NCBI GenBank assembly: GCA_017304845.1
Contig: JAFKLL010000024.1
Coordinates: 1-64,000 of the forward strand
Origin: Solirubrobacterales bacterium
GTDB taxonomy: Bacteria > Actinomycetota > Thermoleophilia > Solirubrobacterales > 70-9
Length of the DNA: 64,000 nucleotides
Direction: 5' to 3'
The position numbers and the translations under genes are program-made. The notes beneath the pieces are model-generated. The model did not search any database. It had not been told where the DNA came from and saw nothing but the letters and a program-made list of their open reading frames with translations. Positions 61,537-64,000 of the stretch are shown in pieces; position 1 is the stretch's first letter; each line of letters starts with the position of its first letter.

Positions 61537-62355
61537 ATGACGGTCGAGATCATCGTTTCCAGGGGACGGGTGGGAGATCGGACCCCGGGCGCGATCGCCG
61601 GGGCCGAACTGACCGCGGCGGCGATCTCCGGACGCCTCGGAGCACCGGCCCACGAGGTGGGTTCTCCGACCCCGCCGGCCCGGGACGACTGGAGCGAGAG
61701 CCTGCCGCAGGCGAGGGAGCATCTGGTCGAGCTCGGGGAGCGGGTCGACGGCGCGATCGGACGGGGGAACCTTCCCCTGCTGGTCACCAACACCTGCTCG
61801 GCCAGCCTGGCGAGCCTGCCGGTCATGGCGCGGAGGCATCCCGAGGCGATCCTGCTCTGGGTGGACGCCCACGGGGACTTCAACACGCCCGAGACCACAG
61901 CCAGCGGATACCTGGGCGGCATGGTCCTGGCCGCCGCCTGCGGCCTGTGGGAGAGCGGCCACGGAGCCGGGCTCGACCCGCGCGACATCGCGCTGATCGG
62001 GGCGCGGGACGTGGATCCGCCCGAAGCGGAGCTGATCCGGCGCCACGGGGTCGAGCTCATCCCGCCCGGCGAAGCGGATCCCGCCCGGATCGCCGAGCTC
62101 TGCGGCGACCGCCCGGTCTGGATCCACATCGACTGGGACGTGCTCGAACCGGGATTCGTGCCGGCCGGCTACCGGGTCCCGGGCGGGCTCGTCCCGCGGG
62201 AGATCGCGAGGCTGCTCGCCGGGCTCGATCCGGATCGAATAGTCGGCCTCGAGCTGGCCGAGTTCGAGGCCTCAGGCGAGGCCGGACGGGACCAGGAAGC
62301 GATCGCCTCGATCCTCGAAGCGGTCGGGGAGCTGCTCGACGGCCTGTCTCAGTAG
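61537..62355 (+). CDS. Arginase/agmatinase-fold (ureohydrolase) protein with incomplete metal site
   Basis: 272 aa from ATG 61537 (GGAAG upstream). Ureohydrolase motifs: WVDAHGDFNTPETTASG (the DAHxD metal motif) and IHIDWDVLEPGFVPA (the S/DxDxDxxDP position). The first motif, normally GGDHS with a metal-binding His, is replaced by VTNTCSAS, so one metal ligand appears lost. LELAEFEAS stands at the final Glu motif. It may be a manganese enzyme with altered chemistry or a non-enzymatic relative. Its stop overlaps the convergent PH-domain gene by 7 nt. Confidence 0.78.
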   Translation: MTVEIIVSRGRVGDRTPGAIAGAELTAAAISGRLGAPAHEVGSPTPPARDDWSESLPQAREHLVELGERVDGAIGRGNLPLLVTNTCSASLASLPVMARRHPEAILLWVDAHGDFNTPETTASGYLGGMVLAAACGLWESGHGAGLDPRDIALIGARDVDPPEAELIRRHGVELIPPGEADPARIAELCGDRPVWIHIDWDVLEPGFVPAGYRVPGGLVPREIARLLAGLDPDRIVGLELAEFEASGEAGRDQEAIASILEAVGELLDGLSQ

Positions 62356-62873
62356 TGCGAGCTGGGCTCGCCCAGCCCATGCGAGCCGGCCGCGTTGAGC
62401 GAAGTCGCCTTGTCGACCTCGGTCACGACCTCCTGCGGGTTGGCCACCCCGTTGAAGACGAAGAGGTTGTCCGCGTCGGAGGCGGCGGTGTCGAAGTCGA
62501 CGTCGCCGACCATTAGCATCCGCTGGAAGACGGTCTGGCTGTAGTTGACGTTCTGGACCCGCTCGAGCCGGGTCTCCTGGATGTCGCGGGCGAAGATGCC
62601 GCGCTTGATGTTGAGACGCCGGTTGGTGATCGTGTAGACCGTCGCCATGCGCCGGATGAAGCCGATCAGGACCGAGATCCCGAGCGCGATCAGGATGATG
62701 ATGAAGACGGTGAAGAAGCCCTCGCCGAGCAGCTTCGCGATCACCGCGACGATCAATCCGATCAGCAGGCCCTTGAGGTAGAAGGCGAGAATCGAGCGCC
62801 AGGACGGATGGCCCTGGAAGATGATCTGTTCGCCGGGACTGGGTGTGAAGGCCACGGCGCGAGCATATTCCAC
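62349..62873 (-). CDS. Membrane protein with bacterial PH domain (bPH_2)
   Basis: 174 aa from GTG 62873; no good Shine-Dalgarno, and a second GTG lies six codons in. The first part has EQIIFQGHPSWRSIL, two membrane helices (about 32-50 and 55-76), then the PH segment VYTITNRRLNIKRGIFARDI, ETRLERVQNVNYSQTVFQRM and VGDVDFDTAASDADNLFVF. This is the bPH_2 (YdbT/DUF304) type. Role unknown; such proteins sit in the membrane and are often linked to stress. The tail SLNAAGSHGLGEPSSHY is not conserved. Confidence 0.85.
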   Translation of the reverse strand: MEYARAVAFTPSPGEQIIFQGHPSWRSILAFYLKGLLIGLIVAVIAKLLGEGFFTVFIIILIALGISVLIGFIRRMATVYTITNRRLNIKRGIFARDIQETRLERVQNVNYSQTVFQRMLMVGDVDFDTAASDADNLFVFNGVANPQEVVTEVDKATSLNAAGSHGLGEPSSHY

Positions 62874-62904
62874 CCGGTTGGACCCGTGTGACCGGGAGGT
62901 CCCG

Positions 62905-62910
62905 TATCTT
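62905..62910 (+). promoter_or_regulatory. -10 element TATCTT of a leaderless priA promoter
   Basis: TATCTT ends 7 nt before ATG 62918. No Shine-Dalgarno is present in the gap. A TTGGAC at 62878-62883 could be a -35 but the spacing (21 nt) is long. Confidence 0.5.
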
Positions 62911-62917
62911 CGGGCCG

Positions 62918-64000
62918 ATGTCCATCGCCAGGGTCGAGCCGCTGACGACGGCCCGCGCCCTGCGGGGCCCGTTCGACTATCTGATCCCGGAGCGCCTGGG
63001 CGAGGTCGGGGTCGGCACCGTGCTCGAGGTCCCCTTCGGCCGCCGAAGGATCACCGGGGTCGTGGTCGAGATGGCCGAGCGCTCCGACCTGCCGCCCGAG
63101 AAGCTGGCCGAGCCGATCCGCGTGGTCGGGACCGGAACCACGCCCGACCTGGTCGACCTGGGCCGCTGGATCGCCGAGGAGTACTGCTCGACCCCCGCCC
63201 GCGGCCTGGGGCTGGTGCTGCCGCCCGGGACCGGCACCGGCGGGGAGCGGACCCGGTTCCGGGTCGAGAAGTCGAGTCGGATCACCGAGGCGGGCCGTGA
63301 GGCCCTCGACAACGGGGCCAGGCTCGGCGCGAAGCAGAAGCTGGCCCTCACCCAGCTGCTCGAGGGCGAGCTGACCGGCCGCCAGATCGCGGCCCGGGCC
63401 GGGGTCGACTCGAGCACCCTCCGTCGGCTGGAGGAACGGGGCCTGATCGAGCGGCGGAACGTGAACGTGAGAAGGAGGCCGACCGGGGCCGGGGTCGGCA
63501 ACGCCGCGACCGAGGCTCCGGCCCTGACCGGGGACCAGCGGGCCGCCGTGGACGCCCTGGTCGCGAGGCTGGGCGATCTCGCCGCCGGCGAGGGAGTCCT
63601 GTTGAACGGCGTGACCGGGTCGGGCAAGACCGAGGTCTACCTGGCCGTGGTCGAGGAGGTTCTGGCCCGGGGCCGGACCGCGATCGTGCTGGTGCCGGAG
63701 ATCGGGCTCACCCCGCAGGCGGTCGGCCGCTTCCAGGCCAGGCTTGGCGACCGGGTGGCGGTGCTCCACTCGGCGCTCTCGGCGGGGCAGAGGTTCGACG
63801 AGTGGCAGCGCCTGATGAGCGGCGAGGCCACCGTATGCGTCGGTCCGCGTTCGGCCGTCTTCGCCCCGCTGGGGAACCTCGGGCTGATCGTGATCGACGA
63901 GGAGCACGATTCCTCGTACAAGCAGGAGGGCGACCCTCGCTACGACGCCCGTGAGGTGGCCCGCCGGCGCGCCACGGCGACCGGGTCCCTGCTGGTCCTC
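62918..64000 (+). CDS. priA: Primosomal protein PriA (helicase), N-terminal 361 residues; runs off window
   Basis: ATG 62918, open to the end of the window with no stop, so only the first half is seen (full proteins are about 700 aa). N-terminal 3'-binding domain: SIARVEPLTTARALRGPFDYLIP and VEVPFGRRRITGVVVEM-like segments. A winged-helix region (about 120-190) precedes the helicase: Walker A LLNGVTGSGKTEVYLAVVEE (about 232), LVPEIGLTPQ, LHSALSAGQRFDEWQ, GPRSAVFAPL and Walker B VIDEEHDSSYKQEGDPRY. It restarts stalled replication forks. Leaderless start inferred from TATCTT 7 nt upstream. Confidence 0.93.
   Translation, partial: MSIARVEPLTTARALRGPFDYLIPERLGEVGVGTVLEVPFGRRRITGVVVEMAERSDLPPEKLAEPIRVVGTGTTPDLVDLGRWIAEEYCSTPARGLGLVLPPGTGTGGERTRFRVEKSSRITEAGREALDNGARLGAKQKLALTQLLEGELTGRQIAARAGVDSSTLRRLEERGLIERRNVNVRRRPTGAGVGNAATEAPALTGDQRAAVDALVARLGDLAAGEGVLLNGVTGSGKTEVYLAVVEEVLARGRTAIVLVPEIGLTPQAVGRFQARLGDRVAVLHSALSAGQRFDEWQRLMSGEATVCVGPRSAVFAPLGNLGLIVIDEEHDSSYKQEGDPRYDAREVARRRATATGSLLVL

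Overview
This 64 kb window is a high-GC bacterial chromosome segment. It contains the division and cell-wall (dcw) cluster, a two-subunit glycine cleavage P-protein, a Tad-type secretion module and a meso-DAP-type MurE (DNPR motif). The gene set and order, and the very high GC, fit an actinobacterium, most likely of the Thermoleophilia/Solirubrobacterales type. That placement is inference from gene content; no rRNA or tRNA gene is visible.

Layout. 1-1757: the end of a transaldolase, then a Rho-like gene whose ATPase and RNA-binding residues are largely replaced. 2474-7631: a tightly overlapping operon with DUF192, response regulator, histidine kinase, CpaB, TadA, TadB and TadC, behind a possible structured leader. 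7647-9364: two tandem paralogous membrane proteins on the minus strand. 9558-11455: a Tat-exported SCP2-like protein and a clan-A glycoside-hydrolase-like protein. 11801-26590: mraZ-rsmH-ftsL-ftsI-murE-murF-mraY-murD-ftsW-murG-murC-ftsQ-ftsZ, with MraZ boxes in the first promoter. 26693-32290: gcvT-gcvH-gcvPA-gcvPB and an acyl-CoA dehydrogenase. 32366-34368: a divergent HxlR regulator/MFS exporter pair sharing one operator. 34384-38764: trpS, scpA-scpB, a lipoprotein and rluB. 38757-43976: chorismate mutase, an aminotransferase, DAHP synthase, TyrA and AroA. 43973-49355: a secreted protein, plsC, cmk, der and metK. 49690-57056: a LuxR regulator behind a possible structured leader, a giant VWA/DUF11-repeat surface protein and an L,D-transpeptidase. 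57066-61464 (minus strand): tkt-pgi-HAD phosphatase. 61537-64000: an arginase-fold protein, a PH-domain membrane protein and the start of priA.

Main new observations. (1) A 33-codon ORF upstream of DAHP synthase ends in Phe-Tyr-Ser-Tyr-Trp-Arg-Phe-Ile-stop, partly with codons that are rare here. It looks like an aromatic-amino-acid leader peptide. (2) The Rho homologue has lost the Walker A lysine, the Q-loop, the arginine finger and the RNP1 aromatics. (3) At least ten genes have a TANNNT-type -10 element 6-8 nt before the start codon and no Shine-Dalgarno, which points to widespread leaderless transcription; this pattern also revises the murE and tkt starts. (4) The HxlR/MFS intergenic region is a compact symmetric operator between two leaderless promoters. 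(5) Several structured leaders (upstream of the Tad operon, mraZ, luxR and aroF) match no family I recognise.

How the genes work together. The dcw genes make lipid II precursors and build the septum. ScpAB, Der, Cmk and PriA support chromosome maintenance and ribosome assembly. The aro genes carry carbon from erythrose-4-phosphate (supplied by the transketolase and transaldolase also present) to chorismate, prephenate, tyrosine and phenylalanine. The Tad module, the DUF11 protein and the L,D-transpeptidase concern the cell surface.
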